A DNA stretch of 64,000 bases from an uncultured Tenacibaculum sp. (GTDB taxonomy: Bacteria; Bacteroidota; Bacteroidia; Flavobacteriales; Flavobacteriaceae). Below the pieces are notes generated by a model. The model ran no database searches, was not told the origin of the DNA, and saw only the letters and a program-made list of their open reading frames with translations. The DNA lies in contig NZ_CANMLT010000001.1 in NCBI RefSeq assembly GCF_947498805.1, positions 310,001 through 374,000 on the forward strand, in the 5' to 3' direction. Below, one piece after another: positions 32,946 through 42,026 of the stretch. The position numbers and the translations under genes were made by a program. How positions within the stretch are numbered: the first letter of the stretch is position 1; the number at the start of each line of letters is the position of its first letter.

Positions 32946-34007
32946 ATGTTTAATACATTTGGAAACATTTTACGTGTAACTACCTATGGTGAGTCACACG
33001 GTGTAGCTATAGGAGGAGTCATTGATGGCTTTCCTGCAGGAATGGAAGTTGATTTTGAAGCAATACAAAATGAATTAGATCGACGTAAACCTGGACAATC
33101 TAAAATCGTAACTCAACGTAAAGAACCAGATACGGTAGAATTTTTATCGGGAATATTTGAAGGGAAGACTACAGGAGCTTCAATTGGTTTTGTTATTAAA
33201 AACACAAACCAGAAGAGTAAAGATTATAATCATAACACCAATGTTTATAGACCTTCGCATGCCGATTATACCTATGATAAAAAATATGGAATTAGAGATC
33301 ATAGAGGTGGCGGACGCACTTCAGCAAGAGAAACAGCCAATTGGGTTGTGGCAGGAGCTTTGGCTAAACAATTGATTAAGCATATCAATATAAACGCCTT
33401 TACATCTTCTGTAGGAGATATTTTTATAGATAGACCTTATCAAGATTTAGACTTTTCTAAAACTGAAAGTAATATTGTACGTTGTCCAGATGAAACTTCT
33501 GCGGAAAAGATGATTGAAAAAATCAATCAGATTAGAAAAGCTGGAGATACGATTGGTGGTACTATTACCTGTGTAGCCCAAAATATGCCTGTTGGTTTAG
33601 GAGAACCAATCTTTCATAAGTTACATGCAGAGTTAGGAAAAGCAATGCTTTCTATTAATGCAGTAAAAGGATTTGAGTTCGGAAGCGGGTTTTGCGGAGC
33701 AAAGATGCAAGGTTCAGAACACAATGATATTTTTAAAGAAGATGGTACTACAGAATCGAATCTTTCAGGAGGAATCCAGGGAGGAGTTTCTAACGGAATG
33801 GATGTGTATTTTAGAGTAGCATTTAAACCGGTAGCAACCATTATGCAAAATCAGAAAACGATAAATTCTGAAGGAGAAGCCACAGAAATACATGGAAAAG
33901 GACGACATGATCCTTGTGTAGTACCAAGAGCAGTACCTATTGTAGAAGCACTTACTGCTTTGGTACTGGCAGACTTTTGGTTGCTAGATAGAACAAGAAG
34001 AATATAA
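32946..34007 (+). CDS. aroC: Chorismate synthase
   Basis: Chorismate synthase converts 5-enolpyruvylshikimate-3-phosphate to chorismate with reduced FMN, the last shikimate-pathway step. The 353-residue protein shows the three signatures: [16 protein letters not shown] near residue 17, the segment with [14 protein letters not shown] at about 118-131, and the C-terminal [17 protein letters not shown]. It is monocistronic, ending at a terminator 2 bp after the stop. Confidence 0.97.
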   Translation: MFNTFGNILRVTTYGESHGVAIGGVIDGFPAGMEVDFEAIQNELDRRKPGQSKIVTQRKEPDTVEFLSGIFEGKTTGASIGFVIKNTNQKSKDYNHNTNVYRPSHADYTYDKKYGIRDHRGGGRTSARETANWVVAGALAKQLIKHININAFTSSVGDIFIDRPYQDLDFSKTESNIVRCPDETSAEKMIEKINQIRKAGDTIGGTITCVAQNMPVGLGEPIFHKLHAELGKAMLSINAVKGFEFGSGFCGAKMQGSEHNDIFKEDGTTESNLSGGIQGGVSNGMDVYFRVAFKPVATIMQNQKTINSEGEATEIHGKGRHDPCVVPRAVPIVEALTALVLADFWLLDRTRRI

Positions 34008-34009
34008 AT

Positions 34010-34036
34010 AAAAGCTGAACTTAGTTCAGCTTTTTT
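34010..34036 (+). terminator. Terminator after aroC
   Basis: Stem AAAGCTGAAC / GTTCAGCTTT, loop TTA, T run. Confidence 0.9.
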
Positions 34037-34097
34037 GTTTATAAAAACTACAAAGTAGTCTTGTGTTATGTTTGGTTTTTTTTGTAATTTTACAAAG

Positions 34098-34162
34098 TCA
34101 CTTCGAGTGATTTCAGTTTTCTACTGAAATTGTATCGAGAAGTTATACAACTTGTTCTCGAT
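34098..34162. repeat. Dispersed hairpin repeat, copy 2, with extra inverted repeat
   Basis: Block GTCACTTCGAGTG...TATCGAGAAGT with an inner hairpin ATTTCAG / CTGAAAT, related to the block at 16228-16275. It runs into a second inverted repeat, TATCGAGAAGTT / AACTTGTTCTCGATA (34132-34162), which reuses its right end. The region lies between the aroC terminator and the radical SAM gene. Confidence 0.6.
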
Positions 34163-34207
34163 AAAATCATTCTAAAGACATTTTAGTAATATTTTATTGA
34201 GAGAGGT

Positions 34208-35272
34208 ATGGACTACATTAAAGGGCGTGGTGCGCAACATAATACGCATAATAAATTCTTACAGCACCAAAAAGAGGTCTTAGATGACTTTTTAAATTAT
34301 TGCGAACTAGAGAACGAATCGGCAGATGATAATAAAACTACCTATTTAGAAATATTTCCCAAAACAATATTAAATAAAGTAACCAGTCCGGATATTGGAT
34401 TTACCTATTCCATGAATCCCTATCAGGGGTGTGAGCATGGTTGTATTTATTGTTATGCACGTAATACACATGAGTACTGGGGGTATTCAGCCGGTTTAGA
34501 TTTTGAACGTAAAATTTTGTACAAAGCAAATGCTCCTGAATTGCTTGAAAAAAAGTTAAGAACTAGGAGTTGGGAAGCACAAAACATTATGTTCTCTGGA
34601 AATACAGATTGTTATCAACCTATAGAAAAGAAGCTTGAAATTACACGTCAAATGTTACAAGTGCTTTTAAAACTAAAACACCCCGTGAGTATAATCACTA
34701 AAAATTCTTTAATACTCAGAGATCTAGATATTCTAACGGAAATGGCAAGCATGAATTTAGTTCGCGTGAGTATTTCTATAACTTCTTTGTCGGAAGAAAC
34801 TAGAAGATTGGTAGAACCAAGAACAGCTACTATTAAAAAACGATTACAAACAGTACAAACCCTTTCAGAAAATGGAATTCCGGTTAATGTAATGATGGCA
34901 CCAATTATACCCTCTATCAATAGTCATGAAATATTACCATTAGTAAAAAAAGTAAGTGAACTTGGAGCAAAATCTGTTGGATATACAATTGTAAGATTGA
35001 ATGGTGCTATCGGTGAGATTTTTACAAATTGGGTTAGAAAAACTTATCCCAATAGAGCAGATAAAATACTTCATCAAATAGAAGAATGTCATAATGGAAG
35101 CTTAAATGACTCTAGGTACGGGAATAGAATGCGAGGAGAAGGTAAAATAGCTGAACAAATTAATATGCAGTTTAAATTAGCTCGAAGATTGTATTTAAAA
35201 GAAAATCATTTTCCTCCTTTAGATTTTACTAAATTTGATAAATATCAAACCAATCAAATGAGCTTATTTTAA
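34208..35272 (+). CDS. PA0069-family radical SAM protein (SplB-like)
   Basis: A 354-residue radical SAM protein. The 4Fe-4S motif CxxxCxxC is C75, C79, C82 within YQGCEHGCIYCYARNTHEYWG, and a TIM-barrel core follows (SGNTDCYQPIEKKLEITRQM, SIITKNSLILRDLDIL). This matches the PA0069 family related to spore-photoproduct lyase; members are widespread and their substrate is not established. The stop overlaps the ATG of the Crp/Fnr gene by 1 bp, so the two are coupled. Confidence 0.9.
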   Translation: MDYIKGRGAQHNTHNKFLQHQKEVLDDFLNYCELENESADDNKTTYLEIFPKTILNKVTSPDIGFTYSMNPYQGCEHGCIYCYARNTHEYWGYSAGLDFERKILYKANAPELLEKKLRTRSWEAQNIMFSGNTDCYQPIEKKLEITRQMLQVLLKLKHPVSIITKNSLILRDLDILTEMASMNLVRVSISITSLSEETRRLVEPRTATIKKRLQTVQTLSENGIPVNVMMAPIIPSINSHEILPLVKKVSELGAKSVGYTIVRLNGAIGEIFTNWVRKTYPNRADKILHQIEECHNGSLNDSRYGNRMRGEGKIAEQINMQFKLARRLYLKENHFPPLDFTKFDKYQTNQMSLF

Positions 35273-35808
35273 TGGATTTTTATAATCAACTTTTGGAAGT
35301 TTTATCTTCTAATTGGGAGCAAGAAGTATCGCTTAAAAGGAATGAGTATTTAGTTTCAAAAGGAACCATCAATACTGATTTGTTTTTGGTAGAAGAGGGG
35401 AGTTTACGTGTCTTTATTGATGACGAAGAAGAAGAACATACCATTCGATTTGGTTACAAGAACTCTATCATAACTGCTTTAGATTGTTTTTTAACCGAAA
35501 AACCAACCAAATTTTATATTCAAGCATTGAAAAAATGCAAGTTAAAAATGATTTCTAAAGCTCGTTTTAATGAACTTATGCAATCTTCAGAAAAGAATAA
35601 AAAAATATGGGAACAACTCTTACAGAGTTTTGTGTACCAACAAATTGAAAGAGAAATAGATTTGATCACTTATTCACCTCAAAAAAGGTTTGAAAATGTC
35701 TTGAAAAGGAGTCCGCAAGTGTTTCAAGAGATTCCATTAAAATATATAGCTTCCTATTTACGAATGACTCCAGAAACGTTATCTAGAATTTTAAAAACTC
35801 TTGATTAG
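35272..35808 (+). CDS. Crp/Fnr family transcriptional regulator
   Basis: A 178-residue regulator with an N-terminal cNMP-type barrel (GTINTDLFLVEEGSLRVFIDDEEEEHTIRFGY) and a C-terminal helix-turn-helix (LKYIASYLRMTPETLSRILK). The start overlaps the radical SAM stop by 1 bp. It is similar in layout to the protein at 18. No heme, FeS or obvious nucleotide-binding arginine is apparent, so the ligand is unknown. A DinB gene follows after 50 bp. Confidence 0.85.
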   Translation: MDFYNQLLEVLSSNWEQEVSLKRNEYLVSKGTINTDLFLVEEGSLRVFIDDEEEEHTIRFGYKNSIITALDCFLTEKPTKFYIQALKKCKLKMISKARFNELMQSSEKNKKIWEQLLQSFVYQQIEREIDLITYSPQKRFENVLKRSPQVFQEIPLKYIASYLRMTPETLSRILKTLD

Positions 35809-35858
35809 CCTCAAGAATTACGAATTTTAAAATGCTCAAATTTGAATAAAAAATTAGA

Positions 35859-36401
35859 ATGGTTTTTAATACAAATGAATTACTTCAAGATTTAAAGGAG
35901 TTAGTTGAATCACATATAAACTATGTAGAACAATTACAGCAATTGGCAGAGGCTGATTTACAAAAGAAGCAAGCATCAACATCATGGTCTGCAATAGAAT
36001 GCCTAGAGCATTTGAATTTGTATGCAAAATTCTATAATAAGGAAATACGAAAAAGAATAAACGAATCTAGATACCCGAAATCGGCAATTTTTAAATCAGG
36101 TTTTTTGGGGAATAAGTTCGCGTTAGATATGCTTCCGAAGGAAGGTATGAAAACCATGAAAACTTTTAAAAGTAAGAACCCTATCTATTCAAATTTAGTA
36201 TCAAAAGAGGTATTAGCTCAATTTTTAATATTGCAAAAAGAGTTGAAGGAATTATTAGAAATGGCGAGGGAAGTGGATCTAACAAAAACTAAAACAGCTA
36301 TTACATTACCACTCTTAAAATTTAGATTGGGTGATACGTTTCGATTTGTTATTTATCATAATGAACGCCATATAGAGCAAGCTAAAAGAGCTTTAAAATA
36401 A
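35859..36401 (+). CDS. DinB-family protein
   Basis: A 180-residue four-helix-bundle protein of the DinB/YfiT type. STSWSAIECLEHLNLYAKFYNKEI provides the first metal histidine, and RFVIYHNERHIEQAKRAL near the end provides the last two (H...NERH). These proteins bind a divalent metal and some are thiol-S-transferases; a specific role cannot be given. It is the third gene after the radical SAM and Crp/Fnr genes and ends at a bidirectional terminator. Confidence 0.82.
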   Translation: MVFNTNELLQDLKELVESHINYVEQLQQLAEADLQKKQASTSWSAIECLEHLNLYAKFYNKEIRKRINESRYPKSAIFKSGFLGNKFALDMLPKEGMKTMKTFKSKNPIYSNLVSKEVLAQFLILQKELKELLEMAREVDLTKTKTAITLPLLKFRLGDTFRFVIYHNERHIEQAKRALK

Positions 36402-36430
36402 AAAAGAGAACATTCAAGTTCTCTTTTTTT
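36401..36430. terminator. Bidirectional terminator
   Basis: AAAAAGAGAAC / GTTCTCTTTTT with a 6-nt loop, between the convergent DinB and beta-barrel genes. Confidence 0.88.
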
Positions 36431-36435
36431 ATTTC

Positions 36436-37296
36436 TTATTTGATATCTAAAAATACACCTCCTGAAAAGGAAGGATTGGCGGCAATGATTCTTCCTGAAA
36501 CGGCACTGTCAAAACTTGCTGAAACTCCGAGCTTTTTAGTGATATAATAGGCAGCTTCAAAACCAAAACTTGTAAATTCAATATTGTTAGCAAAAATACT
36601 ACCATTGCTATTGGCCGCAGTTAAGGTTCCATTTTTTATTGATTTTAAAATGTTTAAACGCCCAATCAGCCAAAGTTTATTGTTAAACAAGTTAAACCCT
36701 GTTTCAAATCCACCTCTAAATTCATCTGAAAACCCTTCAGACCTGTTGTTATATCCAATATAGGTTTTGGCATAAAAAGGAACGCTTCCAAATGAATTAG
36801 AGAATCCTAAAGACGTTGATAAATATTGGTTGAATTCTCCATCACCGGTTTGAAAACTACCATCACTACCTCCACGATCATTACCTGTAGGGATTCCTAA
36901 TAAAAGTTTAACATCTGCTGCCCATTGTCCTTTTTTGTAAAAAGCATATCGAGCACCTAAGTCAATGTCTCCAAAAGAATTAAACCCTTCACCTTGTTGA
37001 ATAGTATTGTTGTTAGTACCCGATATTTGGTTGTTTTGTGCTGTCCTAGCGAAAAAAGGAACATACGCAATAACATCTATCTTATCAGAAATACCATATT
37101 CAGCATAAATGTTTGTGTTGAATTGAGTTCTAGTTACATTAGGATCTATAGCACCTGTATCTGTATAATGTTGATCAGATTTTAAATACCAAGCAGATAA
37201 TTTATAGTATCCTTTTCCTTTTCCTTTAGACCATTGAGCCATTATTGAAGTTGAACTCATGGCAAATACCATTGCGATTAAAATATATTTTTTCAT
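36436..37296 (-). CDS. Outer-membrane beta-barrel protein (MetA-pathway transporter-like)
   Basis: A 286-residue exported protein (signal MKKYILIAMVFAMSSTSIMAQ). The mature part alternates short strands ending in aromatic residues (NTNIYAEYGISDKIDVIAYVPFF, DIDLGARYAFYKKGQWAADVKLLLGIPTG, FGFEAAYYITKKLGVSASF), the pattern of a barrel of about 12 strands. It resembles the transporter family annotated as putative MetA-pathway of phenol degradation. It is cotranscribed downstream of a DM13 lipoprotein gene (21-bp gap). The transported molecule is unknown. Confidence 0.75.
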   Translation of the reverse strand: MKKYILIAMVFAMSSTSIMAQWSKGKGKGYYKLSAWYLKSDQHYTDTGAIDPNVTRTQFNTNIYAEYGISDKIDVIAYVPFFARTAQNNQISGTNNNTIQQGEGFNSFGDIDLGARYAFYKKGQWAADVKLLLGIPTGNDRGGSDGSFQTGDGEFNQYLSTSLGFSNSFGSVPFYAKTYIGYNNRSEGFSDEFRGGFETGFNLFNNKLWLIGRLNILKSIKNGTLTAANSNGSIFANNIEFTSFGFEAAYYITKKLGVSASFDSAVSGRIIAANPSFSGGVFLDIK

Positions 37297-37317
37297 GTAG
37301 ATTATAGTTTCTTAAGA

Positions 37318-38004
37318 TTATTCAATTTCTGCATCTCCTACTTTTACACTAAATGGTTTACACCAATATAAAAGATGTGAAAAATCATTAATTTTTGTGT
37401 CCTCAATGATGTATGTATGCGCTCCGTTAAATGTAGAGACAGCAGATATTTCTTTGGCTCCACTAACAGTGTTTTCATTGTTTGTTAGGTACAAGAACAG
37501 CCCAGGTAAACTTGAAGAGGCTTGATAGTCATCATTTATAATAAGTTCTAGGTTATTAGAGTTGGCTATTTCCTTCAAAGTAAAGGTACCTGTTAAGGTA
37601 TAGCTACTGGTTGTTTTGATAGTTCCCGTTCTTTCTTGAAGCGTATTATTATCAACCATTTGAGTTGTAGCGGTTACCATATTGTCAGCTGAAATTGTTT
37701 GTCCAGTTTCAGATGTGGTTGAAGCGGTAATAGTTGAAGTTCCTTCCGCTAAGGCGGTTATTAAACCTGTTTGTGAAACTGAAATGATCGTTGGGTTAGA
37801 ACTACTCCAAGAGATTTGAGGAGTTTTAACGCTTCCAACATTGTCTGTATATTTTGTAGAATACTGGTGAGTAGTATTAATTGTTATTTGCTCTATTGGA
37901 TTGTCAAATGATAATTTTTCTTCAACTCTGTCATTGATAATATCGTTATCTATACAGCTTTGAAATATCAAAACAAAGGCAAGTAAAAATTGAGGGTATT
38001 TCAT
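37318..38004 (-). CDS. Lipoprotein with Big_2 Ig-like and DM13-like domains
   Basis: A 228-residue lipoprotein (MKYPQFLLAFVLIFQSC, C17). Residues about 35-110 form a bacterial Ig-like (Big_2) domain: ISWSSSNPTIISVSQTGLITALAEGTSTITAS. Residues about 125-228 match the DM13 pattern (GTFTLKEIANSNNLELIINDDY, LPGLFLYLTNN, YWCKPFSVKVGDAEI), whose conserved cysteine is thought to take part in redox or electron transfer. It precedes the beta-barrel gene in the same operon and is divergent from an AraC regulator at 38100. Confidence 0.78.
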   Translation of the reverse strand: MKYPQFLLAFVLIFQSCIDNDIINDRVEEKLSFDNPIEQITINTTHQYSTKYTDNVGSVKTPQISWSSSNPTIISVSQTGLITALAEGTSTITASTTSETGQTISADNMVTATTQMVDNNTLQERTGTIKTTSSYTLTGTFTLKEIANSNNLELIINDDYQASSSLPGLFLYLTNNENTVSGAKEISAVSTFNGAHTYIIEDTKINDFSHLLYWCKPFSVKVGDAEIE

Positions 38005-38099
38005 GTGAATATTTTTTATAGTTGTGAGTTTTGTCGATAAAAAAAGAAATCATTACATCAGATTAGTGTATTTTAGTTTCGCAATTTTTAAAACAAGAC

Positions 38100-39137
38100 A
38101 TGTTTAACAATCCACTGCTTTTTTTTATTTGCTCGCTAGGAGTGTTTAATGGTATTTTAGTAAGCTTGTTTTTTTTGTTTTTTAACAAAACAAAAAGAGT
38201 GTCTAATTTTTTATTTGGGCTACTTGTTTTCTTTTTAAGCTTACGAATAGGAAAGTCAGTCTATAGGATCTTTGCTACAGATCATGATTTGTTAATCATG
38301 CAGATTGGTTTATCGGCATGTTTTTTAATAGGAGTGTCGCTTTTTTACTATGTAAAAGCATCTGTTGAGAATAAAAAAGAAATTCCGAAAAGCTGGAAAG
38401 TTCATTTTTTAAGCTTGTTTAGTTTTATTACAATGATTGGTTTTATAAAACCGTATAAGAATAATTTTGAGTTTTGGGGGTGGTTTGTTTGGGTAATCTA
38501 TGGAACATGGGGAGTGTATTTACTTATGGCTACGTATGTCTTGAAGAATGTACTTGTTAAAATAACCAAAAGGTTAGAAAAAAATACAACTTCCGAGTAT
38601 TGGTTAGTTGGAGTTTTATTAGGGAATTGGTTAATTTATTTAGCATATATAGTAGGATATTACTACCTGTATTTAATAGGTACTATTACATTTTCAATTG
38701 TGTTTTATGGACTCTTATTTTTCTTTTTATTGAAGAGTAATAGAGACTCAATTTTTAGGGATTTACCAGAAAAATATTCTTCGAAAAAGATTGCGATAGA
38801 TGAAGTTTCGTTATTAAAAGAAAAGTTAGATGCTTTAATGATAGAAGAAGAAATTTTCAAGAAATCAGACGTTAAATTATCATTGATTTCTGAAAAAATA
38901 GGCGTTTCTACGCATAAATTATCACAATTTTTAAACGATAATTTGGGAAAAAGTTTTGCTACTTTCTTAAATGAGTATCGAATTGAAGAAGCCAAGAAAC
39001 TATTAAGAGAAAATGATAAAATAACATTAGAAGCTATTGGTTTTGAAGCTGGATTCTCTTCAAGATCAAACTTTTATGCTACCTTCAAGAAGATTGTAGG
39101 GAAAACGCCTGCTCAGTATCAAAAACAGTTTTATTAG
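38100..39137 (+). CDS. AraC-family regulator with membrane-embedded N terminus
   Basis: A 345-residue regulator. The first 215 residues contain about seven hydrophobic segments (from FFICSLGVFNGILVSLFFLFF to ITFSIVFYGLLFFFLL), and the C-terminal 100 residues carry the AraC helix-turn-helix pair (KLSLISEKIGVSTHKLSQFLND, ITLEAIGFEAGFSSRSNFYATFKKIVGKTPAQY). This one-piece membrane sensor is common in Flavobacteriaceae. It is divergent from the DM13-lipoprotein/barrel operon and upstream of the NTF2-like and DUF5916 genes, either of which could be its target. Confidence 0.88.
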   Translation: MFNNPLLFFICSLGVFNGILVSLFFLFFNKTKRVSNFLFGLLVFFLSLRIGKSVYRIFATDHDLLIMQIGLSACFLIGVSLFYYVKASVENKKEIPKSWKVHFLSLFSFITMIGFIKPYKNNFEFWGWFVWVIYGTWGVYLLMATYVLKNVLVKITKRLEKNTTSEYWLVGVLLGNWLIYLAYIVGYYYLYLIGTITFSIVFYGLLFFFLLKSNRDSIFRDLPEKYSSKKIAIDEVSLLKEKLDALMIEEEIFKKSDVKLSLISEKIGVSTHKLSQFLNDNLGKSFATFLNEYRIEEAKKLLRENDKITLEAIGFEAGFSSRSNFYATFKKIVGKTPAQYQKQFY

Positions 39138-39145
39138 TATAGAAT

Positions 39146-39170
39146 TATAATGCAGGACACCTGTATTATA
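39146..39170. repeat. Inverted repeat between the AraC and NTF2-like genes
   Basis: TATAATGCAGG / CCTGTATTATA (one wobble) with a 3-nt loop. No T run follows, so it may be an operator rather than a terminator. Confidence 0.4.
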
Positions 39171-39233
39171 GAAAATCATCAAATTAAAAGGACATTTTAA
39201 GAGGTTTGAATTCAAATTAAAAATCTTTTAAAA

Positions 39234-39809
39234 ATGAAAATCCTATTTACATCAATTTTTACGGTATTAACCATAAGTTGTTTTTCTCAAGGTGGGCAAC
39301 AACAGGTTTCAAAAAGAGCATTAGTTGTAAATACCTATGCTATTAAACAGGGAAAAATAATTAACTACGATAAGAGTTTTGTATCCGATGATCAATTATT
39401 CTTTGAAAGTTTAGGGGCACCATCACAAGAAGTTTGTTTGGATGATAAACTAATTAAAAAAGTACTTGAAGATTATATGAATGGAAGTTCATATAACCAA
39501 CATAAAATGTTGGAAGATGCATTTGCTAAAAATGCAACATTGTATTTAACAGGAAGAGAAGGCTTTAAAAGATATACTCCAAAAGAATATGTGGGTTTCT
39601 TTAAGAACGGTGTCAAAGGGAAATTTAACGGTAGACATGGTAAAATCTTAGGAATAGAAGTAGTTAAAGATATTGCGACAGCTAAAGTCGAAATCTCTAT
39701 GCCATCTAAAAGCATGGTATATATAGATCTGTTTTTACTGAAGAAGTTAGAAAATGGTTGGAAAATAATAAGTAAAACGGCTACTAGAGTTGATAATGAA
39801 AAGAAATAA
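39234..39809 (+). CDS. Exported NTF2-like protein
   Basis: A 191-residue protein with signal MKILFTSIFTVLTISCFSQ. The C-terminal half (about 75-188) is NTF2-like of the lumazine-binding type (LIKKVLEDYMNGSSYNQHKMLEDAFAKNATLYL, GFFKNGVKGKFNGRHGKILGIEV, AKVEISMPSKSMVYIDLFLLKKLENGWKIISK). Such proteins are usually periplasmic. Its last bases overlap the start of the DUF5916 gene by 14 bp. It is the fifth NTF2-like gene of the window. Confidence 0.78.
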   Translation: MKILFTSIFTVLTISCFSQGGQQQVSKRALVVNTYAIKQGKIINYDKSFVSDDQLFFESLGAPSQEVCLDDKLIKKVLEDYMNGSSYNQHKMLEDAFAKNATLYLTGREGFKRYTPKEYVGFFKNGVKGKFNGRHGKILGIEVVKDIATAKVEISMPSKSMVYIDLFLLKKLENGWKIISKTATRVDNEKK

Positions 39810-41967
39810 AGTTTTACTTGTAGTAATACTATTGCTGTTATTTATTGTGCAGATAAATGCTCAAAAAGCGGTTGTGAAATATGTGGACACAGAAATAACT
39901 ATAGATGGAAAGTTTGAAGAATCCGTTTGGGAAGAATTACCAGAGTATACAGGATTTTATAATTATTTGCCTACTGATATTGGGCTTGCTAAGAATCAAA
40001 CTTCTGTAAAGCTATTTCATAACAAAGAGTATTTATACATCAGAGCTATTTATTTTGATTCAACAACGAAAACACAAGTAAATACACTAAAAAGAGATGT
40101 GTCTATAGCTTTTAGTGATGCGTTTGTTATGATTTTGGATACACAAAATCAAGAGCAGAATGGATATTTCTTTGCAGTAAACTCATTAGGAAACCAAACA
40201 GATGGTTTGGTAGGAAGAGTAAATGATAGTTATAACTTAAACTTTAGCTGGAATGCTATTTGGAAATCAAAGGCAGTTTTAAACGGAACAAAAAAACAAT
40301 ATGAAATAGCTATTCCACTAAAGTCTTTAAACTTTAATAAGGGAGATGCAGTTTTTGGAATTCAGTTTTATGTAAGAGATATTAAAAATAACTCATGGAC
40401 AATTTTGAAAAATGTAAAAAGGAATTATGCTAATTTAGACTTGCGTTTTACTGAAAAGTTTTTAGTTGAAGAACTACCAGAAAAGTCAAGTTCTCGATTT
40501 GCTGTAGTTCCATCTATAAGTGTAAATTACCAAGAAGATGTTGCTTCAGGAGGGCAGGAAACAACATTTGTTCCCAGTGTAGATGTTCAGTATAATGTAA
40601 CATCTTCATTGAAATTCGATGCTACTTTAAATCCAGATTTTTCGCAGATAGATGTAGATCAGCAAGTAACTAATCTTACTAGGTTCTCTGTTTTCTTTCC
40701 AGAAAGAAGAAATTTCTTTTTAGAAAATGCTGATTTGTTTTCTAATCTTGGAGTAAACGGTGTAAATCCTTTTTACTCTAGAAGGATAGGAAGTAGTTCT
40801 GATATTCAGTTTGGAGTTAAATTATCTGGAAATATAAGTTCTAAGACAAGAATAGGAGCTCTAAATGTCCAAACATCTAAAGAAAATAATGTGGCCGCTC
40901 AAAACTATGGAGCATTGGTTTTAGAACAACAATTGTCTAAGAACTTTACTTCGACTGGTTTTCTAATTAATAGACAGGAAACCGATGGTTTTAGTTTTCT
41001 GAATAATTATAATAGAGTAGCGGGGTTTAATTTAAATTATAAGTCGGACGATAATAGATGGGTTGGGTTAGCTAACTATGGTAAGAGTTTTAACGATCAA
41101 GTTAGTAATAAAGATGATTTTTATAACCTGTCTGTATGGTATAACAAAAGAGAACTAGAGGTATTCGCTTCCATTAAAAAAGTAGGAGAGAACTATTTAA
41201 CTGATGTAGGTTTTACTCCTCGAATTTATAATTACGATGCAATTAATGATGAAGTAGTAAGAGAAGGCTATGTGGAAACTTCTTTAGGAGTAGAATTCAA
41301 AAAGTTTTATGAGAATTCTAAAACTTTGAATTTTGTTCGATATTTAAATTATAGAAACAATGTTTATTTAGATGAGCACGGTGCTATGAATCAAGTATCA
41401 CATTTTTTAAATTCAGCAGTGTTTTTTAAAAATTTATCAGCAGTATATTATGTTTTAAATTATGATGAGATTGATCTTAAATATGGATTTGATCCGTTAA
41501 ATAATGGAAATCCCTTAGCACCTAGAAAGTATAATTTTGTAACATTAAAGTTAGGATATAATTCGGCAAATAACCAACTTTTTAGATACCGTTTTAATGT
41601 CCAGAAGGGTTCTTATTATAGCGGGAATAGAACTAGCGCAGGGGCTTATTTAAACTATCAATTATTACCATTTGCTAACCTGGAATTATCTTATGATATA
41701 AATAAAGTGGATTTAAATGAGTCAGGTAAGGATACTTTTCATTTAACGAGGTTTACTGGGCAGGTTTTCTTTAATAATCGTTTGAACTGGACTACCTATG
41801 TACAGTACAATACGCAACGAGATAATTTCAATATTAATAGTCGATTGCAGTGGGAGTATAAGCCATTGTCGTATATCTACCTAGTGGTCTCGGATAATTA
41901 TAATAAATATATAAACAGAACCAATTGGGGAGTAGCGTTTAAAATTAATTATCGATTTGATTTTTAG
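39796..41967 (+). CDS. DUF5916 outer-membrane protein with CBM9-like N-terminal domain
   Basis: A 723-residue exported protein from the ATG at 39796 (a TTG two codons earlier is possible). The signal MKRNKVLLVVILLLLFIVQINAQ is followed by a carbohydrate-binding family 9-like domain (about 25-215: VDTEITIDGKFEESVWEELPEYTGFYNYLPTD) and the DUF5916 domain (about 225-723). The latter carries VFFPERRNFFLENADLFSNLG and a long beta-rich region ending in aromatic residues, suggesting an outer-membrane barrel. The function of DUF5916 is unknown. It overlaps the NTF2-like gene, and a terminator follows. Confidence 0.88.
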   Translation: MKRNKVLLVVILLLLFIVQINAQKAVVKYVDTEITIDGKFEESVWEELPEYTGFYNYLPTDIGLAKNQTSVKLFHNKEYLYIRAIYFDSTTKTQVNTLKRDVSIAFSDAFVMILDTQNQEQNGYFFAVNSLGNQTDGLVGRVNDSYNLNFSWNAIWKSKAVLNGTKKQYEIAIPLKSLNFNKGDAVFGIQFYVRDIKNNSWTILKNVKRNYANLDLRFTEKFLVEELPEKSSSRFAVVPSISVNYQEDVASGGQETTFVPSVDVQYNVTSSLKFDATLNPDFSQIDVDQQVTNLTRFSVFFPERRNFFLENADLFSNLGVNGVNPFYSRRIGSSSDIQFGVKLSGNISSKTRIGALNVQTSKENNVAAQNYGALVLEQQLSKNFTSTGFLINRQETDGFSFLNNYNRVAGFNLNYKSDDNRWVGLANYGKSFNDQVSNKDDFYNLSVWYNKRELEVFASIKKVGENYLTDVGFTPRIYNYDAINDEVVREGYVETSLGVEFKKFYENSKTLNFVRYLNYRNNVYLDEHGAMNQVSHFLNSAVFFKNLSAVYYVLNYDEIDLKYGFDPLNNGNPLAPRKYNFVTLKLGYNSANNQLFRYRFNVQKGSYYSGNRTSAGAYLNYQLLPFANLELSYDINKVDLNESGKDTFHLTRFTGQVFFNNRLNWTTYVQYNTQRDNFNINSRLQWEYKPLSYIYLVVSDNYNKYINRTNWGVAFKINYRFDF

Positions 41968-41976
41968 TGAATGCAT

Positions 41977-42009
41977 AAAAAAAGCCTGAGAATTTCTCAG
42001 GCTTTTTTT
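41977..42009. terminator. Bidirectional terminator
   Basis: AAAAAAAGCCTGAG / CTCAGGCTTTTTTT with a 5-nt loop, between the convergent DUF5916 and pdhC genes. Confidence 0.92.
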
Positions 42010-42026
42010 ATTTAGTTATTAGAAAA

